DNA of 64,000 nt from Tamarix chinensis (lineage: Eukaryota; Streptophyta; Magnoliopsida; Caryophyllales; Tamaricaceae), in the NCBI GenBank assembly GCA_030549775.1, contig CM060173.1:67853867-67917866 (forward strand). The letters run 5' to 3'. How positions within the stretch are numbered: the stretch's first letter is position 1; each line of letters starts with the position of its first letter. A program made the position numbers and the translations under genes. The notes under the pieces are model-generated. The model was not told where the DNA came from. It made no database searches and saw only the letters and a program-made list of their open reading frames with translations. Of the stretch, positions 24,912-38,094 are shown one piece after another.

Positions 24912-25760
24912 TGATGTTTAATTAAAGGGGAGGGAAGGGTTGGATTTGTTGATGTTGATTGGTGATGTCAAACACGAAATTAACTAGCAGAAACAATGGT
25001 TTAATATTGATTAAATTCGAAGAACAGAGGTTGAGAGCAGGTTGGTTTTGAATGGTTGAAACAAGTTTCAAGTGTCGAATGAATGAGATCAATGGAGGAA
25101 GGTATGTTGCCCCGGGCGTTCCTTGATCAAAGAGACTCAAAAGAGAGGATAAACACAGACCTTGCTGTGCTAATTTTGTGTTAAAAAATTCTATCTATTC
25201 AGTACTCAAATCATGCATGTACAAAGTATATATAGGAGGAAGTAGCACCCATCACAAACAGGCTTATCCAGCCGAGATTCCCATCTTAATTCAAGCCCAT
25301 TATTCCACTTGAATTAAGCCCATATAATACTTAATCATAATAATAATATCATAGTCTAAATGATATTAATGATTAACATTACAAAGCCATACAATTAACT
25401 ATGATACATACATGAAATTACATTAAACCCTAACTTACATAAAATACACTTAGGGTTAGGGTTTACAACAAGTTCATACAACTAATGATAATCATCACTA
25501 TATCTTCTTATTGTAACGTATCATCCCATGTATGCCATAGTCTTGCATGCTTTGAATACTTGTACATTTTAAGGTGTATAACATCTTCTTCTTGCAAATA
25601 TGTATCTTATCTACAAGAACAATTTGAATTGTTTTCAACACCAAGCATAGACAAATTATCAAGAACATTTAATATGATAGGCTCAAATATTAAGAATGAT
25701 AATTCTTCCTTACATTGAGAATCAAGATGAATATGATAATCACTAGATGCTCCTACATCA
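24912..25760 (-). mobile_element. 5' LTR of the 21572-25760 element
   Basis: In element orientation it starts TGATGTAGGAGCATC and ends AAACATCA. The telo-box-like AAACCCTAA is at about 25425. By eye it differs from the 3' LTR at many sites, so the insertion is old. Confidence 0.88.
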
Positions 25761-26783
25761 TTCCCTTTTCAATTTTAGAATTTCTAGAAAGAAATGCTAT
25801 TTTTAGAATGCTTTTAGCAACTCATAATTTATTACGTTAAGAAAATAGTTATTATTATGAGATACTTTATTAATTTTTTTTATATTATTATTTTTGTTGT
25901 GGTACTTTTTCAACAATTTAAATAATATTTCAAACCCTTATTGTGTATAGAAAAATAAAAGGGCAAATGTTGATTTCATAAACAAGTAAATTTTTTAAAA
26001 AAGAGAGTAAGTAATTAAAATAATAAAATGCATTACCTTGTGATGACTTTGGCTGTGCTATACTATTTTTATATAAAATAATGTTTCTTATTTAGGTATT
26101 TAGAGAGATTAATAGATTGAATTATAAGCTTATTTACATATTCGTATGACCCAATCTGGAGTTATTTTTTTGTAATAGTTAAGATATTTTAGATAGACAA
26201 TTTTCTTGTTATATATGATACAATTTTATCTTTTTATTTATTTTTTAGTATATGTTATTAGTATGTACTAATTTTATTACATGATACTAGATGATAAATC
26301 TTTCCTTATTTCATTTCCCCAAATTTGCAGATATATAGACTAACTTTATCCATTTAACCACAACATTTTTAATCAATAAAAAAATTAGATAATTATTTTT
26401 GAGTTGGAAAGCTAAATTAAATTTATACAATGGTTGTCTTTTGTAATTTTTTAATATTTAAATGTAACTTAGTGAGATATTTCAATCATTGTTAATGATA
26501 TCTTATTTGTGTTATTTGTTATATCTTTCTCTTCTAAAAGCCTATATCCCACTAATATTATTTATATCTCCAAATAATTCATCAAGATCTTTAACCTTCT
26601 CTAAAATTATACATTTAAGATAATCCTTCCCCCAATATCATCAATTCCTAATGTTATTTTTTGTGTCATAAGATAATTCTTAATGATTGAAGACCTTTAT
26701 TCTATATATAAGGATTCTACAATCTATATCCTTATTTTTAAAATCATTATATGTGTGTGTGTGTGGAGTATGAAATCTATAAC
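25761..26783. other. AT-rich, nothing recognised
   Basis: Very AT-rich sequence with a short TG run at about 26752-26765. No frame or repeat family could be named. Confidence 0.4.
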
Positions 26784-27315
26784 TGTAATACCTTTTTTTA
26801 TAAAAATATCTTAATTATAAATTAATAATCATATGAATATTTATAATTATTATTTTAGGAGGTTTAACATTAAAATTGATATTATTATTCATATTTTTAC
26901 GACATTTTAAGTATAAAATGATCAGGTTAAAAAAAAGTTGATACAAATGGAACTATTAATTTTAATCCTATTTATACCTATAAATCTTATCCTAAATTAT
27001 TTTACTAATAATCTTTTGATCCATAACCCAAAAATAATTTTCTAAAATTTATTCCAGATTATTTTACTCATTCTGACCCTTTTTAAACCTATCCTAATTT
27101 GGATAATTTTTTTTCGGATTATTTTTCTATTTAGTACCCTAATCTATCCAAACAAAACCTAAAAATAAAATAAATTCTACCTACTTTATCCTACCATTTT
27201 TACGTCATTAAACTTACCCGTGGCTTACCCTAATCCCCTCCCATAAACACTCTACCTATCTCCCTCACCTCCTTACCTCACGCCGCACCCTCTACATAAT
27301 GTGCATTTACAATCT

Positions 27316-27379
<64 letters not shown>

Positions 27380-30221
27380 CACCATTTAATATACATATAA
27401 ATTTTGTCATTTCCTTTTCACCATCCATCATAGCAACCAACCACAACTGACAATACCTCCTCCCTATACTTTTCTTCATCCAACACCACCCCTACCAAGC
27501 AGCCCCTTCCTCCTCTTCTTTCTCCTTTTCCTGCCACCACCAGTAGCTGCAGCTCTAAGCCTCCACAAACCATGCAAGCCCGGCAGCCACCAACAAGCGT
27601 CCCTTATCCCCTTCTTTCTTTTCTTCCTGCACCTCCACTTTCTAGCATTGCATGCGGCACCCAACCATCCCACACCCTCTGCCATAACCTCCCCTTCGAA
27701 TGTCGATAAACACCACTCGCCCACAACCTCACCACCCTACACACACAATACCTCACTACTAGCACTTTCCTTCTTTCCCTGCACTCTAATCGAGCCATCC
27801 CCATCAGCAAACCTCCTTGTTACCCTTTTTTTCCTTGCATGCATAGCTTATGTTGCGCAAGCAGTGTGAGTTGTGTCTTGTTGATAAATAATCTTGGTAC
27901 CTATATTAAATGTAAGGGTATTTTGGTAATTTCAAAAAATAAATATTTTATTATTATAATTATTATTTTACCTGATGGATATTAATTTGGTAATTGTGGT
28001 ATTATTTTTAGGTATGAAAGGTTGATTAAGCCAATTCAATAACTTTATTAGGATATCGCTATTTTTGAGTTTTTGCTTTAATTTAGGTAATCATTATACT
28101 CTACTAAAATGATAGATATTATGTGATAGCATATTAAGGTTTTTATGTGTGAAATGTATTAAGTATGTTTTGTTAAAATATAATTATGTATTATTTATTG
28201 TTATCAAGAAAATTAGAAACATAAGTAGGTTATCTCATATAAAATATATCGAGTACAAATGTGTGATCAAAGTGATTATTATGTCTGAAAAATATTTCAT
28301 ATAATAGGTATGTGTAAAATAATAAGTTAAGCATGCTAGAACATAATTCTTGAATAATTAATACTGATAAGTGTCCGAGGGGTAATTTGGTCATTTTGAG
28401 TATGTTATAATTTTTATCTCAAAAAGCATTTTTAATATGTATCAGTTGTTGTTGAGTAAATGAGCATGTATTTTTAATGGATTAAAGGTGCAAAAAAGGA
28501 TTTTATGTGCAAATTTATGTATGAGGGAAAAATGGTCATTTGGCATATATGATAATTTAAATTAAAAAATGAATAATTTATTTATGGTGTTTTAGTCTTT
28601 TCATAGCAAATTAATAAATAAAATGGAATTACTATTTAAATAGATGATAATCTTGAAATTTTGGTCTCAGGTGTATTTTGGTCATTTTTAGCCTAAAGTG
28701 TCCATATATGAATAATTGAGCCTAGGATGACCTTAGTATCTTTTAATATTAGCCTTGATATTGATCTTGATCATGGCTTTTTCTGATGACTAGAAATAAG
28801 CAAAAAAGGGTTATGCATGGAAATTTGATTTATCTATATGTATGTAATTTCATGGTCACATTAATAAAATACTAATACTTAAAGTAAAAGACCTCGAGAT
28901 CGAAATTGGTGGCTCCTTAGGGGTCGCTACTCTAAGGACGTAGTTTAGTCTATAGTTGATATTATTGATTTTTGCTAGTATGCCTTAGTACTCCAGTCAA
29001 GCCCTACATCTTACTCTATTCTATTATACGGACTAATAGGGGATATGCATAGTTATAGATTAGGTGTCCTTGTTGGTAGGGTACTGTGTTACCTTCGAGG
29101 ACTAATGTGACTAGAGTACCTTTGCATTCTTGGATTGATAGTCGGTAGGAAACTATATTGCCTTGTTACACCGATATGATAGGAGTACCTTTTTGTCTTT
29201 AGTTTGATTGATCTCCCCTTGAGAAAGTAAATAAAAATAGAAATGATATGATTTGATTGAAATAATGATCACCCAATTATTGGATTGTTTGGTAGCAGCC
29301 TTCATGCCTCCTTGTGTTGGTATTGTGCTTGTGAGCATACATGTGATATCCTAGATCTTATTATGTTGTACCTATAAGTATATCTATGATGTTATGGATT
29401 TTATTATATTATACCTATAAGTATATCTGGGATGATACGTATCTTAGTATATTATACCTGTGAACATACTTGTGATGTATTTAATTAGTTGGAATTTATC
29501 TTGAGACATGAATTATGCTGTGAAGGTTAAAATTGTGGTGTAGAGTTAGGTTTTAACTATTGATTTAGAGAGTATCTTTGGGATGTTCTTTGGCAAGTTT
29601 AGTTGTTTCTTATGAATAAATATGAGTAGTACACGACCTTGATGGAATTTGATTACTTAAATGATTATTGTATCTCAATCGTCGTATGTATATGTATCTG
29701 TCTTATAACATGTTGGTTGTATGCCTTACATGTATTCCATATTTTATCATACTAGTTTGGTATAAAGGGTTGCTTAGTACCATAGTACTAAAGGGTTCAT
29801 TGTCATGGGCCCCTACCTATTCAATGGGCAGTGGAGTTTGTATGTCAGCCTTCGAGTTTAGTCAAATGGTGGTAGTTCTAGTTTGAGAGGGTAGGATATT
29901 CGGTGTCTCTTTTTCTATCTTATTTCTAGTTATATTTAGACCCTTATGTCCTCTTATAATTTCTCTCTTGACTTATAAATTGCTGGTGTTGTTTTTAATT
30001 AGCAAGGTATTTATCTAATGTTCTTTCTATTCTAATTTCTATAATCATGTTATTAATTTAAGTGGATTAATGATTTTATCCTTAGCACTTGGTATGAGAA
30101 TGGTAGAGGAAACCAGATTTGTACCAAGTGTGGTAGTAACACCCTTCATTTTAATTATTTTAGCTTCCGTGCTTAACTCTGCAATCAAAATTTTTTAGTA
30201 GTTAATTTTTTGGGTGTTACC
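26784..30221 (+). mobile_element. Probable solo LTR, family B
   Basis: Starts TGTAATACC and ends GGGTGTTACC, flanked by ATAAC (26779-26783) and TTAAC (30222-30226), which match at four of five bases. Length is about 3.44 kb, close to the LTRs of the Tekay element at 40413. It contains a pyrimidine-rich zone with a CA microsatellite (27240-27880) and blocks shared with 4901-8395 and with antisense 9019-9970/15773-16879. No primer site or pol sequence adjoins, hence solo. Apparent reading frames in the pyrimidine-rich zone are compositional. Confidence 0.6.
27316..27374. repeat. (CA)n microsatellite
   Basis: About 29 CA units with one interruption (ACAAAC near 27333). Confidence 0.97.
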
Positions 30222-31281
30222 TTAACTTATTGTTATTTCTTTATTATATCATTTTATACTTTCTTATGCTATGTAATATAATTAGCTTAAGAAAATATGA
30301 TTTTATGTTAAATATGTGGCAGTTTTGATTTGGCTGCGACAATCCACTATTTTGTAAAAGTCACTCTGAAGTTAATTTCAATAATTTACCCATTATATAT
30401 TATATCAAATCAAGGCCCCATAAGTTTAGTTATTATAAATCATCCATTCTTCATTTTTCGTTATATAATGAACAAATAAGGGATTATAGTAATGAGTGGT
30501 TGAATTTGAAAAGTTAGTATAACTTACTAAAATTAATTTTTGTGTGTTATGTTGATTATGACCATTGCTTGTGTTTTAGTTGTTATGTTGACACTAGTTG
30601 TTAGTGCTTAGCCATGGTTGAGGGACCATGATCTTTTAATATGTTTGTGGTTTTTAAATTTTGGTTAATGATTTTAGTTGGCTTTACAAAGTTGGTTATT
30701 CTAGTTAACCTTTCTATTTTTAAAAATTTAAATTTTTAGAGAATTTCATTTTTAAACAGTTTCTATGTTTAGAAATTGGACAATAAAAGAAAAAGATTTA
30801 ATAAAGAATAGTTGCTTATGTGCATTATGTGATTAGCTTAATAAGACATTAATACTGTAAGTGGAAAAAGAGTATTTTTGGTTCTTAAAGGTTGCCCCCT
30901 TGAGGTTGGAGATTGTTAATAACTTTTCCTTTCTTTTGTGGATATTTATTTATTTATTTTAACATTGTTTGTTTAGGACTCACTGTCAACTCAATAGGCT
31001 TCCCTAGATCATAGTAAGGGGTGTGCATGCTTAATCATAGGATGGCTGAGGTGGTTCTTCTTCATACATTTGTCATTCCATTTGGATTATGTCCTAGGGG
31101 CTGACATGGGTGTGATTTCTTGTCCTCTTGTAGTTAGTAGTAATTCTTCATACTTTGATTTTCTTGGTTACCTTCTTGTTGGTTTACCCACTTAAATATT
31201 TGGAGGTTGTGATCACCTAAAGTAAAATTTAATAATCATATCTTCTATTTATTTCTGTTTAATTTTATTCTATTATTTGGT

Positions 31282-31304
31282 GTGTGTGTGTGTGAGTGTG
31301 TGAA
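31282..31304. repeat. (TG)n microsatellite
   Basis: Short GT run with one GA interruption. Confidence 0.85.
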
Positions 31305-31557
31305 TAATACCATCTTTGATGCAATTCACATCGGCATGGGTATAAAAAACATGAGTTTTTACCCTTTGGTTTGGACAGAAATATGTTTTAGGGGATCAGA
31401 AAAAAGCATGCAATTCACATCAACATGTGTATAATAAAGCATGAATAATACCTCCTTTTGGTACTCTTTCTGTTTGAGGGGATCAGAAATATGTTAAACC
31501 ACTTCAAGCATGAGTTCTTACCCTTTTTTCGACATTTATTTGTTTTAGAAAATCTTC

Positions 31558-31660
31558 ATGCTGACATAGCATCTATATCTAACTCGGGTATGTGCATATC
31601 TTTAAGGTATAAGATTATACTATTGGAGGCTGACATAGCATCTATATCTAACTCGGGTGG
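31558..31660. repeat. 30-bp direct repeat pair
   Basis: A GCTGACATAGCATCTATATC unit extended by TAACTCGGGT occurs at about 31560 and again at about 31629. The two are identical over about 30 bp and 69 bp apart. Confidence 0.85.
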
Positions 31661-32759
31661 GTTAGGTATTCTTGTACAAATCGTCTAACACTTCGTATTT
31701 TCCAGTGTTCAAGTGGGTGTGGTATCTTAACATTTTATTCCTTGTAGAGGAGACATTCAAGGTGTGGTAGGTCAGGTATCCTAGTACAAGCCTCCTTGGT
31801 GTACTTTGACCATGTGTGATGGATGTGGTATCCTGATTTATGGCAATTGCACTCGAAGTGTGGTGGGTGTGGTATCTTCAAAGAAAACCCATTTGATATA
31901 TCCTAACCTTGTGTGATGGGTATGGTATCCCATTGTGATTATTTATGCTGCCATGACTTTTGTTCATGGTAGAGGACTAAGCATGGACAAACAAACTATC
32001 TTATTAACTGGAGTTTGTGTGGTCACTGAAGGGAGAATTCTAATATGGTTATACTATATGGGTTGCGAGGTATTTACCATATCTTTATACTTCCAGGGTT
32101 TCCATGCAAGCATGCATTGTTGTACTACTACTTGAAATTAACTGTTTAGTTGTACTGTTATGATATCATCATGTAGCTATATGACTTTAATGTTCTACAT
32201 GAGCCTTACCATGTTTTAGGTAGTATATTTTATGAGCAGTTCATCGTATTGATATTGCATTTATGTGCTCACTTTGATGATCCGACTTTAGCTCGAGGGA
32301 GTAGAGGTTAATTTGCAAGGTTATGACTCTTTGTTAGAGTATGTTGAGGGTGATGATGTGGTCCATTAGTGAGCTATTGTTTGGGGTTGGAGGTTTGTGA
32401 TTATGCCTAACAGTTAGGCTAACCAGTTAAAAGTACTTTTCCTGTTGTGTTCGAAAGTTTTTATTTTCTATTATTTAAACTCTTAGCTCAATTTCCTATA
32501 TTTAGTTTTGTAACACTATCATACTCATTCTATCTATAATATTTTTCTTGCCCCTATTACCTTATATTGTACCAATAATGTTATGTGCATGCATCTTTTG
32601 TTTATTATTCATTTTTACCTTGCATCTGTCATGAGTTAAGTGATGATCACGCTTTTCTTATGGTTGATGTGGCATAACATTCCCCTATTTTTTTCCCCAT
32701 TGCTTCCACATTATCTTAAAAATGAAAATTTATAATTCAAAAAAAATGGGGGTGTTACA

Positions 32760-33589
32760 GTTTGAATCCTACATAAGCAAGCAATAAATGAATATATTTG
32801 AAGCCATTTTTAATATGGTTTATCATAGAAATTTTTGTGAGTAATGGAATGGTTTCAAAATTATTGGAAATTGGTGTATCTTCTTCTTCACCTTTGATTA
32901 CATATTTTGTCTAAAAATTATAGCCTTATGACATTTTTTCGATTAATTCAAAATGAATTTTTTATAGCTTCTAATTATTAACAGATCCTTGAAAATCTAC
33001 AAGAACATATTCCTCATTGTTAACAATATTTTTCCTAGACTCTGCAAAACTATTAGAAGAGGAAGAAAGAGAGGTAGATTAAAAAAATAGATTCATGGTT
33101 GTTTTAAAAATAGTAAGTGTAATTCCTATGGAAGTATAAGGGATGAGCTTACTATCTAACATAGGACTTACAACCAAACATGAAAAATTAAATGGCTTAG
33201 AATTGCAACTAAGTGCATGAAATAACAAGCTATGAAGGAAAAAACCTTAACTACCTTTCCCCCTTCAATTTCTCAAACAAGGAATTTCTCTTTCAAGAAT
33301 TAAAAATTAGTTAGAAGTTAATATTTTTAAGAGCAAAAGTATTAGCTTTCAAAACAAATTGAACAAGGGGTCTTCTCAAACATTCCTAATGCCTTCTAGA
33401 TAAGAAAGAAAAATATTGCTCACCTCCCTAATAAATATTCATTCCTTGAATAAGGTAAGACTACTACAAATGAATGATGATTTATAAAGCCATTGCCATT
33501 TAGAGATTACTGATTTACAAAATAAGCACCTTATATCAAAAATATCATTCCCTTTTATCTTGTGCTACATTTTATGTTATAAATAATCT
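32760..33589. other. Unassigned, before the viral fragment
   Basis: AT-rich sequence with no assignable domain. It could be the decayed part of the viral polyprotein upstream of the RT, but I see no motif that shows it. Confidence 0.3.
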
Positions 33590-34620
33590 AAAATTTAATG
33601 AGAAACTCCTCAACATGTCATATACTACAAACCCCTTAATAGAGCTAAACAATAGATAAGATATACTATTCCTAACAAATGAGATCTCCTTACAAAATTA
33701 CATTATGCTCTTATATTCGCAAAATTTGATCTTAAATTAAGATTTTCATAAAACTAGATATCGCCAAAATACCATGACAAAACTGCTTTTGATGTCCCCT
33801 TTGGCTTGTATCAATGGAATGTCATGCCATTTGGACACAAGAATGTTCCTTCTGAGTTCCATAGAATTCATGCATGACATTTGTAATCTTTACTAAAACT
33901 TCTACATTGTACACATTGATGATGTACTGAATTTCTCCAAGTTTATAAATCAGCATTTCAAAAACCTTAGGACATTCATTTCCATTTTCAAAAGAAATGG
34001 TCTTATTATCTCAAAATCAAGTCTCTCTTTGCTAAATTTATATTAGGTTCCTAGCTCATTAACTCTCGCAAGAAACTATCACCACAATTGAGAGATCTCT
34101 TTATTTTTCTTGCAAATTCCTTGATATGTTTCTAGATAAAAAATATTTATGGAGATTCCTAGGTAATTTTAATTATATCTTAAATTTGTATCCTAATATC
34201 AATCAATTAGCAAAACCTATTTATAATAGGATAAAGAAAAATCAAGTGACTTAAACTTTAGAACATAAATAAATTATGAAACACACCAAAACCTAAGTCC
34301 AAAGCACCCCTTATCTCCATCTCGCTAATCCAAAACTTCCTAAAGTGGTTGAAATAGATGCTTTTGAAATTGGTTATGGTGTTATTCTCAAATAAGTTCA
34401 AAACCAGTAGGAATGAAGAATTAAATTCAATTTTTTCCACTAGAATGATAGCCTACTCTTCCATAAAAAAACCCAGTTCATTGTGCTTTACAAATAAATA
34501 TTCCAATCTAAAATTTTAAAATAAAAATTCCTACTTAGAATAGATCAAAAATTAGTAAAGGAAGTAAACCAAAAGAATATCTAAAACATTGGCTCCAAGT
34601 AGATATTTTCTAGATAGTAG
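33590..34620 (+). pseudogene. Endogenous caulimovirid RT/RNase H remnant
   Basis: The RT segment shows YQWNVMPFG (about 33809-33835), a motif characteristic of plant pararetroviruses rather than of the gypsy copies in this window (which have YEWMVTPFG or YQWLVMPF). It is followed by a catalytic HIDDVL block (33912 onward; both Asp kept, usual Tyr replaced by His) and a stretch resembling the RT thumb. An RNase H start VEIDAFEIGYGVILK lies at about 34350-34395. Stops and shifts interrupt all parts. No LTRs flank it, as expected for a pararetrovirus integrated by host repair. It is an old, non-coding copy. Confidence 0.75.
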
Positions 34621-36200
34621 GTCATCCTATTAATCTTTTACTATGACATAGAATTTTTTTAAAGATGTTCAAAATTTATCTCTAATTTCCTAAGCAGATA
34701 ATTTCTTCAAGAAAAACCTTGATATAGCTCCAAAAAAGAAAGCTAAACAACTTGCTTAAAAAACCCTCTAACAAAACCCCATTTAAACCATGGTATGAGA
34801 CCTTATTTGAAGACAAAAAAAATTAAACTTCATCCTAAGGGATTCCTTTGGACAAAATAAAAATGCACAAAACTTATTTGATACCCTTAGAAAATCTCCT
34901 AAGGCCCTCATGGTACTATAAGAAATCAAATAAAGCTTTACTTGTCCTTTGATACACATTGTCTCTTCCCCTATTTTAAAAATACAAAAGAGATCTCATT
35001 CTCAAAACTTCCTCTTTAAAAATCAAGTTTCAATATCTTCTTCTTCAAATATTACTATTTTACCAATCCTATCTTAAAAAAATATTATTCTAAAATAATA
35101 GGATTTGAAAAAATCTTTTGATTACTTTTGAAAAACTGATTTGTAAATTATTACAAATTGGAAGGATGCTTTTTTCTATCCTTACTAATTTTTATCTCTG
35201 CGAGAAACTCTTTTCTAGTTGGTAGAAAAAATCGTGCGACTTACATAAACAACAACCATATTATATGGAAATCATTGGGTTTATTGGTTCCACCTCCTTC
35301 AACTAATTCTCACATAATCATTCGCAAAATTAATTGGCTTATTCTACTTGCAATGTACACAAAATCCTTTATATTTCTAGTTGGGGTGGCACCCTTTAAA
35401 TACCAAGATTGATTCCTAATTCCTAACCTCATTAAACTCTCCCTTTCCTTCAATTACTAGGATTACTAACACGCCTGGTATTATACCTTCTTCTCATAAA
35501 ATGGTCGTAAAATTCACTCTTGGATTCACTTCTTCCAAAAAATTGAAACAACTAATCCTCCTATATTGTTCATAAAATGGTGGAAATATTTGGCTCTTTG
35601 CCATAAATCTTTCCACCAGAGGTAAAGGATGCCTTAGATTCCTTCGAAACACTCTTTTTTCCTAATTCAAAAGATAGACAACTTCCTCCCCTTTTATATG
35701 TTTTTTAAAGTTCTTTTGTTCAAAAGTTTTCTCATAGGAGTTAGAACATCATATTATTAATAATATTCCTACCCTTTTTAGATAATTCAAAGTTAAATGG
35801 TGTAATAAGTTCCAAGATTTTCATAAAATCTCAAAACAATATATTCAAGCATGCGAAGAACAACAAAAATACCAACTAAACCAATTTTTCAAATTACCCT
35901 TGATAATTATCAAGCCCATTTTTTTAATGCAAAAATCACATAATACTACAAGTCATACAGCTGCCAAAAATTTTGATGAATATCACTCCATTCTTTATTC
36001 AAAATCTTTCTCAAAATAAATCCTCATCGTTATTTAAACCACTAATCAACTATGGTGATAAAATAAAGTGGTTACAAATTACTTGCTTGAGTATAAATAG
36101 GTTATGTGACATGATAAAACACCGGCTCAAAAGGTGCCCCCATAAGATGAACAATAAAAAGCCATAAATTAGTAACTATAGCATTAGCCACTAGAACAAT
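34621..36200 (+). pseudogene. Possible further caulimovirid sequence
   Basis: This lies directly downstream of the RNase H remnant in the same orientation and base composition. Short open stretches occur (84 codons at 35158-35412, 64 codons at 35973-36167). A segment at about 35530-35600 reads NPPILFIKWWKY, a hydrophobic-aromatic pattern that suggests a structural or movement-type viral protein, but I cannot assign it firmly. Confidence 0.35.
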
Positions 36201-36698
36201 AATTATATCAATAGAAAGTAAAAAAAACAAAAGTATAAAGCATCTTCTAGAATTTTGATGTAAAATGATAGGTTGCCAAATGATTCTCCCTGATAAAATA
36301 CCTTTTAGTGGATCACCTCATATTTGATTCCACCACAAAAGTTAAAAGATTTTATGATGATGTCTTCACGTCCCCAGATCTCCTTCTTATAAATTAAAGA
36401 CTTCTGGATCATTGTGGAGAATAGTATTTTCTTTGAATTTTTTTTATTTTATCTCAAACATTATAAAGTTATCCATATGTTAAATATATTAATCTTCTCA
36501 AATTTTTTAATCTTCCATCATTTACTGTAGATCCCATGTGTTGACTAACATGTATAATTACAAAACCTCCCATAATGTTCATGTTCTTACAAGTATAAAA
36601 GTTCTCTTTTATCATTAACTGGTAACAACATATTCTTTTCTTTCTATCTTCAACTGTGTCTTCCTCTCTTCCTTTGTATTAATATGTTTTTATTATAT

Positions 36699-36700
<2 letters not shown>
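36201..36700 (+). other. Possible promoter-leader region after viral fragment
   Basis: A TATAAAA box at 36594-36600 is followed by a pyrimidine-rich stretch (about 36620-36680), a layout seen in pararetroviral leaders and in LTRs. Nothing ties it firmly to either. Confidence 0.3.

Positions 36701-36739
<39 letters not shown>
36701..36739. repeat. (TA)n microsatellite
   Basis: Nineteen or more uninterrupted TA units. Confidence 0.97.
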
Positions 36740-36743
<4 letters not shown>

Positions 36744-38094
36744 CGATTATGCTTAATTATTACTTACCTATACCTTTAGCTACCTTGTTACATATTTTAA
36801 ATGGGGTTTTAATGACCCATGATGTACGTGGTGAGAAAATAACATAGTTTAGATTGAGTGTGGACTTATCCTAAGTGTTAATGATATGTATGGTGGGGAA
36901 TAAGGAAATTAGTGGTGATTTGTTGAGTTACGTTTATCATTTTGATCTTATTTATAACCTTCAATTGTAATTAAAAATTATATTTTTATGGTGTTTTGCT
37001 GTGGTAAGTGTTTTCATTTTTATGATTTTGCTTATATTTTTTTTTGAGTTAATTAAATATTTTTATTTTATTTTATTTGTCTTTGTAATATAGTTTTTAT
37101 TTTATTTTATTATTCTAACTAGCCTTAACAACTTATGTAAGTAGAACAGTTATGTCCACTTACAGTAGTTTTAGTGGTAACAACTCATTATAATTAGCTT
37201 CTGAGATGCATGTGTGATTATTTTGTGTTTGGAAAATGGGGAATTTACACTATGATCAAGTTTTCTTAGGCTATTTTCCTCATCTATTTCTTATCTTTTC
37301 TCCATAGCATTTTGTAATCTTATATCTTGTTGCGATTAGGAGATTTCAACACCTGATGACTAGGTATGTGACTACTTTTAAGTGTGACATCTAACCTAGA
37401 TTAGGTATTTGAAATACCTTTTTCTATTTTGGATTTGGTAGTAATAACCTTGAGTTCCCATTTTGCTTCCACAAAATTATGTTTAAACAACAACATTATT
37501 TAGTTAAATGTGAGGTGTTGCTACCCTGAACTTGGTTTATAAACCCTATAGATTTTTTAGTCTATTGTATTTTTTTTAAATATTGAATTAGGGTTGAGTA
37601 TGTGTTTTGGGTTGCCTACGTGACCTTTGCGTTTTTCATGTAATGTGTTGTTTTTTTTTCCATTTATAGAGGTTGTTACCCCATTTGATTATGTTTGTCT
37701 CATATGGTTTCCCATGTTTGATGTCTTCTTAACTTATCATATATGATTAAGAAATGATATTATATAGGTATAATATTGTTCTAGTTGGGAAAATGCATGA
37801 CTTTGAAGTTGGAAGAGATCATAGCGTACAACATGAGGAAAGATTCTAGTTATTATACCCTTGGCTAGATGTTGGGAATCCCATGAGATGTTTTTTTTTT
37901 CATTACTGTTGCATGTTACTGCCTTATTTCTCTCATTTCTTCGAGCTGTATATTATTCATGTTCTATTTCCCTACAATATTTCATTCAAAACATATATTA
38001 GATTCTTTTAACCGAATCTCAATTAACTTTCTTGAATTGAATTTTGGTTTTTAATCATTGTTAGGAACAAAAATCTATTTAATGGTATAGTGAT
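36740..38094. other. Unassigned
   Basis: AT-rich sequence without recognisable coding or family similarity. Poly-T runs occur at about 37567 and 37890. Confidence 0.35.

Larger units (their letters stand above)
21572..25760 (-). mobile_element. Internally deleted CRM-like gypsy element, antisense
   Basis: Both LTRs (21572-22421 and 24912-25760, about 850 bp each), primer site, purine tract and flanking 5-bp repeats (GTCCC at 21567-21571, TTCCC at 25761-25765; one mismatch) are present. Internally only the first part of gag and most of integrase remain. The sister element at 52943-59892 has about 5.2 kb between its LTRs; this one has about 2.5 kb. The deletion joins gag codons (IFEFKEYEDE) directly to integrase (CHTRW/VIQDG region) at about 23587. 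It is either a non-autonomous derivative or a copy deleted after insertion. Confidence 0.9.
30222..32759 (+). mobile_element. LTR end and probable LTR body, family D
   Basis: The right end is GGGGGTGTTACA at 32748-32759, a typical long-LTR terminus, with no primer site after it. Inside, phrases such as GTGTGGTGGGTGTGGTATC recur with variation (31710-31930). The left limit is uncertain: it may begin before the solo LTR at 26784, which could be inserted in it. No coding sequence is seen. Confidence 0.4.

Noticed and set aside
27273..27479. Minus-strand frame with a Cys-Val run
   Set aside because: Translation of the CA microsatellite.
27476..27869. Several overlapping open frames on both strands in a C/T-rich zone
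   Set aside because: Low-complexity composition inside an LTR-like sequence. No recognisable domain, and frames on both strands are open only because of base bias.
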